From Patellaria atrata CBS 101060 (taxonomy: Eukaryota > Ascomycota > Dothideomycetes > Patellariales > Patellariaceae), in contig MU006116.1 of assembly GCA_010093705.1 (NCBI GenBank), positions 100,394-164,393 of the forward strand: a stretch of DNA of 64,000 bases, in the 5' to 3' direction. Under the pieces are notes generated by a model, which was not told the origin of the DNA, did not search any database, and saw only the letters and a list, made by a program, of their open reading frames with translations. The position numbers and the translations under genes were made by a program. Every line of letters begins with the position of its first letter. Within the stretch, counting starts at the first letter, position 1. Of the stretch, positions 21,135-32,588 are shown piece after piece.

Positions 21135-22236
21135 ATGCCTTCAGCGTTCCCTCCCCAATTTCAAATTCTCTCAGATCTACACCTCGAGACTCCCATCTTA
21201 AACCCATTCGTACAATACCTTTAAATTCAACGTTAATGCAAACTATATGTGTCTCCTCGGTGACATCGGTCTAGCAAAAGACGAAGGCCTATTCATCTTT
21301 CTAGAAAAGCTCCTCGCGGGGACGCCCAACCTCAAGATCTTCTATGTCATGGGCAACCATGAGCCCTACCAAATCTCCATCCAGGACACTCAAAGCGGGT
21401 TCTCTGCATTCGAGAAAAGTATGACGCATCAGTATGATCACCGCTTCATTCTACTCGACCGGAAACGGTTCGATAGCAACGAGACAATTACTGTGCTCGG
21501 GTGCACCTTGTGGACATCAATAATGCCATCCGAAATCTTAACGGTCAGCAGTCGCCTCACCGATTGGAATGAAATTAGAGGGATTAAGGGATGGTCCGTA
21601 GATGACCATCTCAATGCGCACAAAGAAGACCTAACCTGGTTGAACCAAGAAGTACAGAAAACAAATCAGACAGAACCTGACAGACAAATCGCGATACTTA
21701 CCTACCATAGTCTAGCGACTGATCCAACAGCCAACAACTCAGCCCATACAGGTAACGATGTGAAATTGGGTTTTGTCACCGACCTTTCCTCCCAATCGTG
21801 TTGGACCAACCCCCAAGTCAAACTATGGGCATTTGGCCATAACCATTACTCCTGCTCGTATAGGGATGAGGCTAATGGAAAGTTGGTAGTTTCGAACTAG
21901 AGAGGGTACAGCGATTTGGAAGAGAAGAAATCCTCGGGTTTGTACCAGCAGGATATGGTTGTTGAATCTGGAGAGGGTCATTGGCACATTCTTGATGTAC
22001 AGTTGCAGAAAGTTCGGGGAGGTGCAGATAGTCCTGTTAGTAGCATAGTGCCGCAGCCTCAAAAGTATGGTACAGTACGAAAGGCAAAGGAGAAGATAAA
22101 ACACCTATTTGGAAAAAAAAAACAAATAGATACCATATTTCACAAAGGAATCGACCTTGTAGGATGCTTGTACGGTGATATCACGTGTGAGAGATTTTGG
22201 GATAGCAGAACGCGTACTGGTAAGGATGATTACTAG
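21135..22236 (+). pseudogene. Lightly damaged calcineurin-like metallophosphoesterase gene
   Basis: The family motifs are all legible: FQILSDLHLETP (metal-binding D-x-H) right after the ATG at 21135, then MCLLGDIGLAKDEG, VMGNHE near 21350, LTYHSLATDP near 21705 and WAFGHNHYSC near 21830. Two lesions separate them. One is a one-base frame change between about 21195 and 21215 (SDLHLETP and TFKFNVNANY are in different frames). The other is a TAG at 21898, where relatives have a Gln before RGY. After that stop the frame stays open for another 112 codons. Intact relatives hydrolyse phosphoester bonds with two metal ions. The damage is so light that inactivation looks recent, or one lesion could be a sequencing error. 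Confidence 0.78.
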
Positions 22237-22557
22237 ACTGAATGGACTACTTCTTCAACCTGTTGCGGTACGGCGACAACTGAATCTCGACCTCAAGGCT
22301 GTATGAGTGATCGACAGTGGTACAGAGGCGTGCTTGACTCAAAGGATATTAACATTAAAAGTTACATGGTATAATGTGCAATGAATGTACAACATTGAGA
22401 TTGTAGCGTGTAAATGCTGATGAAAAAGAAAGCCGGTAATGATGTAAATGAGAGATCAAGGGTATCATTGATACTATGCCTTCCACACGATCGTACTAAT
22501 CACAATATCCTAAACTCCCTTGCTAAATGCTATGCTCCCATCTGGTTGTTTATTCGT
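22237..22557. other. Intergenic, between two convergent damaged genes
   Basis: Just over 300 bases, with no feature recognised. Confidence 0.45.
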
Positions 22558-23128
22558 CTACGATCGTGTTCCCTCTTCTTTGGCCCTTTCCACTAACACA
22601 TAATGGCTTCCTGTCCGTGATAGAACTGTTGGTGGGTCTGATTGATGCTCCTCACTCTCCTGAGAGCTCGATGGTCGGGATGTGGTAGGGTTTGCTATTG
22701 CATTATTCTGACTCACCGAGCCACGCTCGGACAAGGTGCCCTTGATGGCGGTCTGTCTTTGGCCGTTTTTGCGTGTTTCCGGGGAGTTGGGGATACTTGT
22801 GGCATTCTTCAAGCGCTCTTCAGCTTCCCTGAGACGGGCTTCAAGATCCTTGAGCTCGGACTTCTGGATGGAGACAGACTGTTTTCTTTTCGTAGGGTCA
22901 GTATCGGACTTGAGGTGGGGACAAGGGTCTTTACTTCTTGTGAACATTCTTAGATAAGCTGTCTAGGCCACCGTCGAGCTGGAATAGATCGTCAAGAGCA
23001 GCAGAGAAGTTGCGAGCTATGGTGCTGTATTGCGGATATCAGCGGCGTACTGTACCATCTGAACTGAGTGAGATTCCGTACGACTGAGGACGTCCGTTAG
23101 GTTTCCAGCCAAGATCAGCGTCTGCCAT
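22558..23128 (-). pseudogene. Probable decayed small coiled-coil gene
   Basis: The minus strand reads MADADLGWKPNGRPQSYG from 23128, then YPQYSTIARNFSAALDDLFQLDGG, then in another frame a coiled-coil stretch (KSELKDLEARLREAEERL) and a Ser/Thr/Pro-rich tail ending at 22558. A TGA interrupts the frame after GTVRR, at about 23060. A frame change is needed at about 22945. Both sites lie beside GT..AG pairs only about 31 bases apart, so unusually short introns are a weak alternative. The text before and after the breaks reads as one conserved protein. It is of unknown function and would be about 190 residues when intact. Confidence 0.6.
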
Positions 23129-24230
23129 TATTGATATTTTATATATTCTGTAAGAATATTACGGTGAATATTATTGTGGACGATAAAGGTATCCAACGGG
23201 GCGTATGGAATTATATATTCCAATCTATCCGAGCCGACAGTGACGGACGGGGTGGTGGCACTGCGCAGATGATCAACAAACACCTGGGTTTCGAAGGCTC
23301 GGACACAGCTGGTCAATAACGATGGCAGGGTAAGACATTCACCGGTTAACTAGAAAATAGAAATACAACAAGGCAGACGGCTCATGGTAAGGCAACAGCA
23401 AACATTGATCGGTGATTTGTACTCGTAGCTGAAAGCCGGTGGGCTCTTTGTTCAGGTGGAGCAGGACATAGAGCATCGAAAAGGGAGCAATAGACTAAAA
23501 AAAAGGAGAATTAAAAGGAGGTCTGGTCAATTTCCCGAGTAAGAGCGATCGCTCCCACCTTGCCTTGTTCGTTTTCGATGCAAACCTAACTCAGATACCT
23601 TAATCATGTTTGACTAAAGGTGAAAGGTATTTGAGTCTGGGGAAGGAGAAAGCTGTTCATGTTGAAGGAACAAAACTTATCAAGGCTGTGAAAAGATGGG
23701 ATAAAAAGAATCCACGGTAAGGTAATTTGATAGTAGATTTAATTATCGGATTATTGTAGTCCGGAGGTATCTCAGGAAATCAACATTTCAGCATCAGAAT
23801 TTGTTGTTGCACGTGATACTGTACAAGTTGTTCCTCGTTTGCATTCCACCTCAAATTACCTTCCTAAGGCCAAGGGTAACTACCTTTAAGGACCTGAGCT
23901 GCAGCGGCTTCCGACCGCGAAAATATCCCCGCCACACTCCCCAAAAAGCCCCAAATCCCCCAAGCAACACCGAACAAGCCGCCGCAAGACGTTTCCGGTC
24001 GCGCAAAACCACCCAGAAAAAGCTTTACTGTATCGTAACCTCATCTCCAACAACGGTCACCTTTTATTACAGTAGGCTATCTCGAAACACAATTCGCCGA
24101 TAACGAGAATGCTCTTTTTCTAAGTGCTCTTTTTTTTTTATCATGCCCTCAGTGTGTCGTTCTGGCTCCTCTACCGATCACCTTTCGTCGCGACCGTCCC
24201 CCAGGTTTTCGCCGACGACACCTTTGGGGG
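23129..24230. other. Intergenic, upstream of the bromodomain gene
   Basis: About 1.1 kb. The last 150 bases are pyrimidine-rich (including a T9 run near 24130), as usual for the leader of an expressed fungal gene. No other feature was seen. Confidence 0.5.
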
Positions 24231-26891
24231 ATGCCTACTAGCCTAACAGCCTACACTCCACTTGAATCCTTTCTTCTTTTTCGATCGTTGGAGTTTTATG
24301 GTGTAGAACCAACTGCCTTTAGCAAGATCTCTGATCTGTTGAAAAATAATGCCCAAATCCGGGAGGCCAAGGGCTTCGATGGCGGCCGTTTGAGTCCGGA
24401 TGCCCTCAGAGAGCTCTATCTACGATTATTAAAGCAAGAGATCAGAAGCGAGATTCAGTCAACACGTCATGTTAATAGCGATGAAACGAATGGAGACTCC
24501 TCGCCGAATTCCAGGAAACGAAAGGTTCCTAGTCCCGGGTCTACATCAGCACAGGAAGCGTCCCAAAATGCCCATCTTATCCCCCAACTCGTAGCGAAGC
24601 TATACGCTAGATACCGTCAATATATGATTCTAGAGCTGAGAGAGGATGAGCGCCATTATATTCAATTGAAAAGAGAGCTCGCGGAAATTCAACGGGGTGA
24701 ATGGGACGAGAAGTTACGTCGTCGCGAATTGGAAAATGGGAAGCCTTCTCGAAAAGAAAACGAGCGACACCTGGCTGTCTCACCACCAAATGCAACTGAG
24801 GATAGTCAAACGAACCTAGAAAAAGTTGTGCCTGCGTATAATGAACAATCTCCCAAAGAGCAGGATGCTGCATTACCAATTAAACGCCAACTTCAGTCCA
24901 ATATTGAAGCAGTTATCAACAATCCACCTATCCCCTCGGCCAAAGGAAAGTCTCATGTTCCACCATCTCCATCGCAACAACCGAGTGCTCTCCAACCGGC
25001 GCCTCCTTCTAAGGCTCCATCTCAACCCCATGGACCTCCCCACGGTTACTTTCCCCCTCCCCAGTCTCCTGTTCCTGGATATCAGATAGCTTCTGCTGGT
25101 GGACACCAATCCTCGTATCTTCCTACGCATCCTCAGGCTCCGAGCGGTCTGTCCCCTAGTCCGAAAGCTCAAAAAGCAGCTCTTGCGAAGTTGTCACCTT
25201 CTTCCCCAGTTCTAGTTCCAAATGCACCCAGTGTGTCCTATCCTCCTCCAATTCCTCCTCCAATTCCTCCGTCCCCAAGCTCAAATGCTGCCGCTTCGCC
25301 CTATAAAGGACCTCACCCCGGAACACCACATCAGTATCCACCGAGTGCCCAACGATACCCTCCGCCGGTTGGTCCTGGAAGCCCATTGCCTGGCCATGGA
25401 TATCCATCCCAGCAGGCACAGACTGGAATGAATTACTACCCACCATATGCAGGTCGGACCGGAATGTATCATCCGCCACATCAGCAGGGGCCGTCACCAC
25501 CGCAGTATCCACCGCATCAAGGTGGTTATCAACTACCACCATTCCAAGTCAATATGCAAGATCCAATCAAAGTTCATCAACAGCAAAAAACACTCAATCA
25601 AGTGCAAACCCCTACCCAACCACGGACTCAGGCTCCTCCAGTTTCACAGAAAGGCGTCGTTCAAGGGTTAGCTCATGTGCAGTCTGCTCCTTCTACACCA
25701 CACCCAACTCCCCCAACTCCCTCTCTCATTGCCACTACAAAACTTATATTACAAAGGACTGTTAATTCAGCGCCCCGGTCAAAAGCTCAACTCCCACCGC
25801 CACTTAACATACCTTCAAACTTCAATACCCGATGGAAAAGTACACCTACCAAGTCGGACAAGCATGAAGAAGCCCCACCTGTTAGTCCAATTAGTGAACC
25901 TGGTTCACCACAGTCCCCCAAGGGCAAGAACCTGAAGCAACTGTCCACTCAGAAAAGGGTAAAACATCCCCCCAAAAGTGCAGCTAGAAGCACCAGACAA
26001 GATGCTTCCACTCGTGCAATGATTACAAGAGGAGGTAGTACAGCCTCATCGGCTGTTGGTAGCTCTATGCGTGGGCGAACTAGAAGCCAGTCTGTCATTT
26101 CCTATGTCGATGAGTTATCCCTTGATGCCGAATCTATAGTCGGACGGAGAGTCAAGCACGAGCCAAGCACCCCTGCGGAGATACCTGAAGAAGTCGAAGA
26201 TAATGTCTCTGCTACGGAGGCGACTCCTAGTGCTCATCCGGTTACTCGTGGTCGAAGAGGAACCCTTCAGTCAGTTCAGAGTCATAAACGTAAAAGAAGC
26301 GCATTCGAGGCACCTGATTCCTTTGAACTTCCACCAAACACCCCTGGAAGAGGGTACATAATTGCTTCTCGTAATTTTCCAAGGATGAGCCAGACCATAA
26401 TGAACGATATCAACTCTCATAAACACGCATCAATGTTCAGCCAACCGGTCAAAGAGAAGGATGCAGAGGGATACAGAGATATGGTTCGGAGACCTCAGGA
26501 TCTTAAGTCCATTCGCACCGCCATCGTCGCAGGGTCAAAGGTCGTCTCAGCAGCGGCGTCCGGTGATACTCCGGTCGCTAATAGTCCAGGTGGCTCAGGT
26601 GGTAATGTCATCTTGCCCATTAGTCCCGAACTCGTGCCTCCGAAAGGAATTGTAAATGCTGCGCAACTTGAAAAGGAAGTGATGAGAATGTTAGCCAATG
26701 CGGTTATGTTTAATCCTGGGGAAGATGGGGTGGTGAAAGACGCCAGAGAAATGTTTGACACTGTAGAAGAGAGTATTAACATTTGGCGGAGCGCAGAACG
26801 AACGATTGAAGCGAAGGGAAGGAGGATGGATGATGATACGGATGAGTTGGCTCCAGAAGAAGAAGCCCCACCGAAGAGAAGAAAAGCATAA
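24231..26891 (+). CDS. BRD8/Bdc1-like bromodomain protein, probable NuA4 subunit
   Basis: Single exon, 886 residues. The N-terminus (YTPLESFLLFRSLEFYGVEP, then RLSPDALRELYLRLLKQE) forms a helical domain typical of fungal BRD8-like proteins, followed by a coiled coil at about 125-185. Residues 250-480 are very rich in Pro, Gln and Tyr. The C-terminus holds a bromodomain (about 725-870) in which YRDMVRRPQDLKSIRTAI and LANAVMFNPGEDGVVKDAREMF are recognisable, with the Asn of the acetyl-lysine pocket in MFNP. BRD8/Bdc1 proteins are subunits of the NuA4 histone acetyltransferase and read acetyl-lysine on chromatin. Complex membership is inferred from family resemblance. Confidence 0.8.
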   Translation: MPTSLTAYTPLESFLLFRSLEFYGVEPTAFSKISDLLKNNAQIREAKGFDGGRLSPDALRELYLRLLKQEIRSEIQSTRHVNSDETNGDSSPNSRKRKVPSPGSTSAQEASQNAHLIPQLVAKLYARYRQYMILELREDERHYIQLKRELAEIQRGEWDEKLRRRELENGKPSRKENERHLAVSPPNATEDSQTNLEKVVPAYNEQSPKEQDAALPIKRQLQSNIEAVINNPPIPSAKGKSHVPPSPSQQPSALQPAPPSKAPSQPHGPPHGYFPPPQSPVPGYQIASAGGHQSSYLPTHPQAPSGLSPSPKAQKAALAKLSPSSPVLVPNAPSVSYPPPIPPPIPPSPSSNAAASPYKGPHPGTPHQYPPSAQRYPPPVGPGSPLPGHGYPSQQAQTGMNYYPPYAGRTGMYHPPHQQGPSPPQYPPHQGGYQLPPFQVNMQDPIKVHQQQKTLNQVQTPTQPRTQAPPVSQKGVVQGLAHVQSAPSTPHPTPPTPSLIATTKLILQRTVNSAPRSKAQLPPPLNIPSNFNTRWKSTPTKSDKHEEAPPVSPISEPGSPQSPKGKNLKQLSTQKRVKHPPKSAARSTRQDASTRAMITRGGSTASSAVGSSMRGRTRSQSVISYVDELSLDAESIVGRRVKHEPSTPAEIPEEVEDNVSATEATPSAHPVTRGRRGTLQSVQSHKRKRSAFEAPDSFELPPNTPGRGYIIASRNFPRMSQTIMNDINSHKHASMFSQPVKEKDAEGYRDMVRRPQDLKSIRTAIVAGSKVVSAAASGDTPVANSPGGSGGNVILPISPELVPPKGIVNAAQLEKEVMRMLANAVMFNPGEDGVVKDAREMFDTVEESINIWRSAERTIEAKGRRMDDDTDELAPEEEAPPKRRKA

Positions 26892-28480
26892 CTGCATATG
26901 ATGGGGTGTATTGTGCTGATATGCTAGATAAATTTCTCAATTGGATTGAATTTATGTGACTCACGCTGCCAAGATTATGTTCAATACTTTATCGTGATTT
27001 TTGTCTGGTTTTCGGTCCTGGCAGATACAAGATCTGAATTTCCTTTCACGCATTCTTATCTGAATCCCTTCAGCATTTCACTCAATTAGATATCTATATT
27101 CAATGCCTCTTCGGCTAGAAGTTCTACGCTAGCTTGACCCTCTATAGGTCTCAACCATCTCCTGATTTCCAATCCTCTATTCCTGCAAAACGTACAAACA
27201 CTGGTAGTATACAAATACCTACTTCCGGCTACGAGTGGCGGATCATAGCACTCATCGCTCTATATCAAGCTCAGGAATTCAACTGTACTTTACCCAGCAG
27301 CTGGCCAGTGAATCTTTACCGTTCGTATCACCGACTCTTGGTTCTATGACATTCCTACCACAAATATACGAAGAAGGTGGGGAGCGGCTCTACCGTGACA
27401 GAGACTTCACCTCAAAAATCACTCTCCGGGGGAAAGAGATGCTGTGACTATACATCATGAGTTTGTGGATTTCGGCTTCACTGAATAGGTCCGGGATGTA
27501 ATTTCTCTCATATGAAAAAGACACATATACAACTAAAGCGAATACGGGTTTCGAGCATTTTATTCTGCCCCTCGTGAACCTATTCCAATATCTCTTGTGG
27601 TTGCATTGTAGCACTAAGCTTCAAATGCTGAAATGAGATTTCGTACTGCAGGTTAGAGGGCATGAACCGTCTTCACACAGCTTGTCTGATTGCAAAACTG
27701 TGTCTATGCCATTATCCTATAATCTTAATGTATATACTTTTCTATACGCCACTGAATACCTGAAAGTTTTACTCGTACAGTTATCATACAATCATCCTAC
27801 AATGTCTAAAGACCCAATATGGCACATCCACTCGCTCTATTGTCTTTCAGCGTGATCTGCACTCCGCACCCCCTTTTTACGCATTATGTTCTGTTCCGCT
27901 CGCAATACTTAGGTTTCGTCCATTTCTCTCGGTGTATTAGACCATATGTGCCGCTGTTACCATTTTGATTTGCTTGTCCAGCACGTACATGACCTTGGTA
28001 ATGGATCGCACCTTATCATAAGTTACCATTTTGATACAAATTCACCACCAAGCGAAGGAGCACGCCTCCCTATTATCCACTGCCATAACTCAGTGCTCCG
28101 CCGGTGTTAGACACTGTACGTGTATATTCACTCACTCGCTTTCCGCGAGGATTCTCCTCTTGGGCATACGTGGTACACCTCTTGCTTTATCCTCCTATCT
28201 ATTGTTCTTCAAATACTGCGGGACTCGACTCATATGACTCGGTGTACCAACAAGTCATAGCAAACTGTACGCAAACTCGGGGGTGTATCTTCAAGACATA
28301 AGCTCTAAAGGTTTAGGCGCATAAGTCGAGTACGATTTGGAGCTAATAACAGAAATTATAATAGTACTGGTGTACTGTGCAAATTTGAGGACAAAATATA
28401 TATAAAAATACATACGGCGCACTCCTTAATCTTCACCCGTCTTTCACATGCTCTACTATTTCATCTCCACCTTATCTACA
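26892..28480. other. Intergenic, between convergent bromodomain and GEP3 genes
   Basis: About 1.6 kb, with only short open frames (up to 82 codons) and no recognisable product. A small lineage-specific gene or noncoding RNA cannot be excluded. Confidence 0.45.
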
Positions 28481-30656
28481 TCACTCAGTCCCTGGCTTTC
28501 TGTGTGCCTTAGCAGACTTCATACTCATCCTCGGCCTCTTCTTCCTCTCATTCTTCGGCTTCGGTTTCTTGCACCCAAGCAAACTCGCATTCATCGGACG
28601 TCTTATTCCTATGAACTTGCCCTCGGGCGTGAAGACTTCAATTTGAGGCAAATTCTGTTCATCCCTAATCTCATCGATTGGTTTGAAAGATGTTGAATCT
28701 CGGTTCTCCCTTCTTCCTTGATCTGAAGACATATCTCGAAGCTCCTTCTCTGCAGCTTGCTCGGGCAAGAGAACCCGCCGCTTCGGCTTCCTCGCCTGCG
28801 CCATGACCTCCACCCACCCAACCCCTTCGACTAGCAAATCCGCCCCGTAAACCCTAAATGGTAGATTCTCGACCTTGATGCCAGCCGCCTCGGGCCTGGT
28901 CAACGGTCCAGCCTGGGCCCTGGTGACATCCCACCATAAATCAAACACGCCCGCACTCCTTACTACCTTCCTCGCTTCTTCCGCCATAACGCTCTTAACC
29001 CCACTCTCCCGCTCCCCGGTCTGGATTCCCACCGCTTTCTCGGTTGCTGTGATATGGGGCGCCAGCGGTACGAAACCGTGAACGATGAATACAAGATCTT
29101 GTGTCACGGGTGTAATCCTCACCAGACCACCGCCTAGCAGAAGGGATTGGCCAGGTTTGAGCGTCAGACGTTCGGGCACCACGCGGGATTTCATGACGAG
29201 GAAAGAACGAAACTCTGGATCAACGTAAGTGTCGAGAGTGCTACGAGCGAGGCCGGGGAGATCGATGAGTTCGCCGCGGCCGGAGCCGAAAGGGATGCGG
29301 ATTGGTGAGGCCGTGGTGCCAGGAAGGGAGGAGATGGTGGGCATGTGCGGATAGGGAGTTTCGGGACGGGCTGGAGGTAGGAGAAGGGACGAGGTTTCTT
29401 CAGAATCGGACGCAGACGTGGCTTGGTTGGGGGTACCAAGATCGGCCATTACAGAGGGTAAGTTAAGGTCTATGTCTGTGCTTCCTCCAAATGAAAGGGC
29501 ATGAGGGTCGTCTCCTGAAAGAGGCTTCAGCATAAGATTATTGCCGGTTTCGCTCCGGACTTTGTCGATGCTAATGTCATGCATTCTTCCTTTAGGGAAG
29601 ACGACTTCAAAGAGGTTACTCTTCCCAACATTGACTTTTCCGACCATCCAGCCGCCGCCGCCTCGCTTCCAGACATCTTCCTTGACTTCTTTTGTCCACC
29701 AGCCTCTTTTTGAGCTTACACACCGAACGTTTCCTAGACGAACGTTACGGCCTGTCCTACCTAGCGCATCTCGTAATACTTCTAGGAGATATGGCATCAA
29801 AGAATCTACTTGCTCTTTCTTCGGCGCTAAGAGATCAGATCTTGTGATTATGAAGCTCACGTCCGCTACTCGTCCGTTGAAGAAGGTTCTATGCTTAGAG
29901 CGTCGGTTTTGGGTTCTGAGCGGGGCCAAATCCAGCTGCCGCGTCAGATTCGGTATAAGGGACATTGGGAGATCGGCTGCGTCAAGGACATGGTATATAT
30001 GATTGTGCTTATAAGGGGATTCCGCGATAGTGTCTTCAATGGACTGAATAGTCGGATGGTGGATGGGTACGCCAGCATGATGATGAATAAGGTTGTGACA
30101 TCGATCGCAGACCGGTGTGGGGGAATTTTCCTCGAGGATTTCTGTTTTTTTCCCATAAATTAGGGACTGTACTCATCGACGGCTGCTTGTTGAACATACC
30201 TTGTGGAGTTTCCACGAGACCTAGTTGTTTCCGCAGTCCTTCATGAAGGCTTTGAACAGACGCAGCGAATATCTTATCCTCAGATGTGTCAATCCTCTTT
30301 TTAGGCCTCAGGTACGATGCCACAGCCCCCCTCGACATGGAGTAGTGTCCTGCTTCATCCGGCTCTACGGTTTGCGAAAGAGCTCCACATCCTGGACAAG
30401 CAATGGGCAAAGAGCATATGGAAATATCGGAAGCCAGGGAGATAGTATCCACTTGATTTATAATTACGGTCTCTGTAAAACTCTTCTTTGATGTTGAGAA
30501 TCTCTGTCTCGGAATACATTGGACATTGCGGCGAAACCGACGGGAGGTGAAAGACTCTCTGAGCAACGTTGGACAGAGGAAGGTTGGAATAGAATAATAC
30601 AGGATGTCCAAATCGGCGCGAGAAACAAGAGAAGCACGATGTACTGCTCTTTTCAT
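28481..30656 (-). CDS. GEP3: Mitochondrial circularly permuted GTPase Gep3/Mtg3 (YqeH/NOA1 family)
   Basis: Two exons, 30200-30656 and 28481-30141, joined by a 58-nt GTATGT..CAG intron, giving 705 residues. A basic mitochondrial presequence is followed by a YqeH-type zinc finger split by the intron (C87-P-G-C90 and C164-D-R-C167). The GTPase motifs come in permuted order: ITRSD (G4) near 250, GKVNVGKSN (P-loop, G1) near 320, and IDLPG (G3) near 445. That order marks the YlqF/YqeH class. Yeast Gep3/Mtg3 is needed for small mitoribosomal subunit assembly and interacts genetically with prohibitins. An in-frame ATG at 30710 would add 18 residues; 30656 gives the better presequence. Confidence 0.9.
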
Positions 30657-30962
30657 TGTTGCAGAGATGAAGATTCGATAGTCGTCGGGTGCATGTAGAA
30701 TTGTAGACACTATTCTTTTTACGTGTACATGGAGATAGCGTGGGATGTCATCGGGGGTTCAAATGAAAAAATGCCGCCCCCTGTCCAATTTGACGCTTTG
30801 ACCGCATCTCTCCAACATTTGTTTTCTGGGGAAAATCACGGTGTACGAACATCTTACTAACCTTCAAAAACCTACATTTTCATCCCTCTCTGAGCCTAAT
30901 CGTCTGAAGTATTATCTGCATCTCAATCCTTCTTAATAATTGATCCTAATTGATCCCGAGTC
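30657..30962. promoter_or_regulatory. Bidirectional promoter region, GEP3 and mitochondrial AAT
   Basis: 306 bases separate the start codons of two divergent genes, both for mitochondrial proteins. No individual element was identified with confidence. Confidence 0.45.
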
Positions 30963-32588
30963 ATGCTTGCATCTTCGTCGAGAGCCATCCTGCGTCAAGC
31001 TGTTCCTAAGCAGCTGGGTGGAAGCTCTACTGTTAGAGCTATCTCCGCCTGGTCAAAGGTTCCTCAAGGACCTCCTGTAAGCCATCAAGCTTCAATTTAA
31101 TGTGAAATAACTGCTAAAATATCCTCAGGACGTATGTTTCTCCCGCGCTCTGTGCGAATCCTAACTAATGAGTACATCTCCCTTTTGTAGGCCATTCTGG
31201 GTAAGCTCCGATCTCGCAGTATAGGTCCCAAGTGTTATTTTAACAATTAGTAGGTATCACTGAGGCATTCAAAGCGGACAGTAATCCTGAAAAGATCAAT
31301 CTTGGTATTTAACACCTTTGACTCCACATTCCCCACGCATCGGCTGATGGGTATTTGATACATAGGTGTTGGCGCATACCGCGATGACAAGGGAAAACCA
31401 TACGTGCTACCATCCGTAAGAACTGCTGAAAAGAAGGTTGTGAATGCGGAATTGGACAAAGAGTACGCTGGCATTACTGGTGTTCCGTCCTTCACCAAGG
31501 CTGCAGCATTGCTTGCCTATGGACCCGATTCAGCACCGATCAAGGAGGATAGGGTAGCAATCACGCAGTCTATCTCGGGAACTGGTGCTTTACGAATCGG
31601 TGGAGCTTTCTTAGAACGCTTCTATCCTGGGACAAAGACCATTTACATCCCCACCCCTAGCTGGGCTAACCATAATGCCGTCTTCAAAGATTCAGGCCTC
31701 AAAGTCGAGAAGTACAGGTACTACAACAAGGACACAATTGGCCTCGACTTTGATGGTATGGTTGAAGATATTAAGGCCATGCCAAAGGGAAGCATCATCC
31801 TTCTTCACGCCTGTGCTCACAACCCTACCGGTGTCGATCCTACTGAGGAGCAATGGCGGGCTATCAGTGACGCTGTTAAGGAAGGTGACCATTACCCGTT
31901 CTTTGATATGGCATATCAAGGATTTGCCAGCGGCGATACTGATAAAGATGCTTTCGCCCTAAGACACTTCATCAAGGAGGGCCACAAACCATGTTTAGCA
32001 CAGAGCTTCGCAAAGAACATGGTGGGCTCCTTTTCCAGGCTCATGAGATAATATTCATTGCTCACAAATTTTAGGGTCTTTATGGAGAGCGTGTTGGTGC
32101 TTTCTCAATCGTTACGGAATCAGCAGAGGAGAAGAAGCGCATTGACTCTCAGATCAAAATTCTTGTTCGACCACTCTACTCTAACCCGCCGATTGGTGGA
32201 GCTCGTATCGCCTCCGAGATCTTGAATAACCCTGAGTTGAACAAGCAATGGCTTAGAGAAGTCAAGGATATGGCTGACCGTATCATTAAGATGCGTGCCC
32301 TTCTGAAGGAAAATCTTGAGAAGCTAGGTAGCAAGCATGATTGGAGCCACATCACGTCTCAAATCGGCATGTTTGCCTATACTGGTTTGAAAGCTGAACA
32401 GATGGATAAATTAGCGAAAGAGGTAAGTTTTGACCGTTCCCACAATCCAAATGAACGAAACTTGAACGGTAGACTAAACATCATAGCATTCTGTATATGC
32501 AACCAAGGATGGTAGAATCTCGGTTGCCGGTATCACGTCAGGAAATGTCAAGCGTCTCGCCGAATCCATCTACAAGATCACTGGTTAA
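30963..32588 (+). CDS. AAT1: Aspartate aminotransferase, mitochondrial
   Basis: Seven exons: 30963-31076, 31129-31131, 31191-31200, 31254-31304, 31366-32021, 32075-32422 and 32487-32588, giving 427 residues. The enzyme exchanges amino groups between aspartate and 2-oxoglutarate using PLP. It is a class I aminotransferase of the malate-aspartate shuttle in the matrix. A presequence precedes [34 protein letters not shown] and [13 protein letters not shown] follow, and the PLP lysine is K276 in [14 protein letters not shown]. Exon 2 is only GAC and exon 3 only 10 bases. Both are required to rebuild the conserved PPDAILG. Each of the small introns (52, 59, 53 and 61 nt) has good GT..AG ends. Confidence 0.95.
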
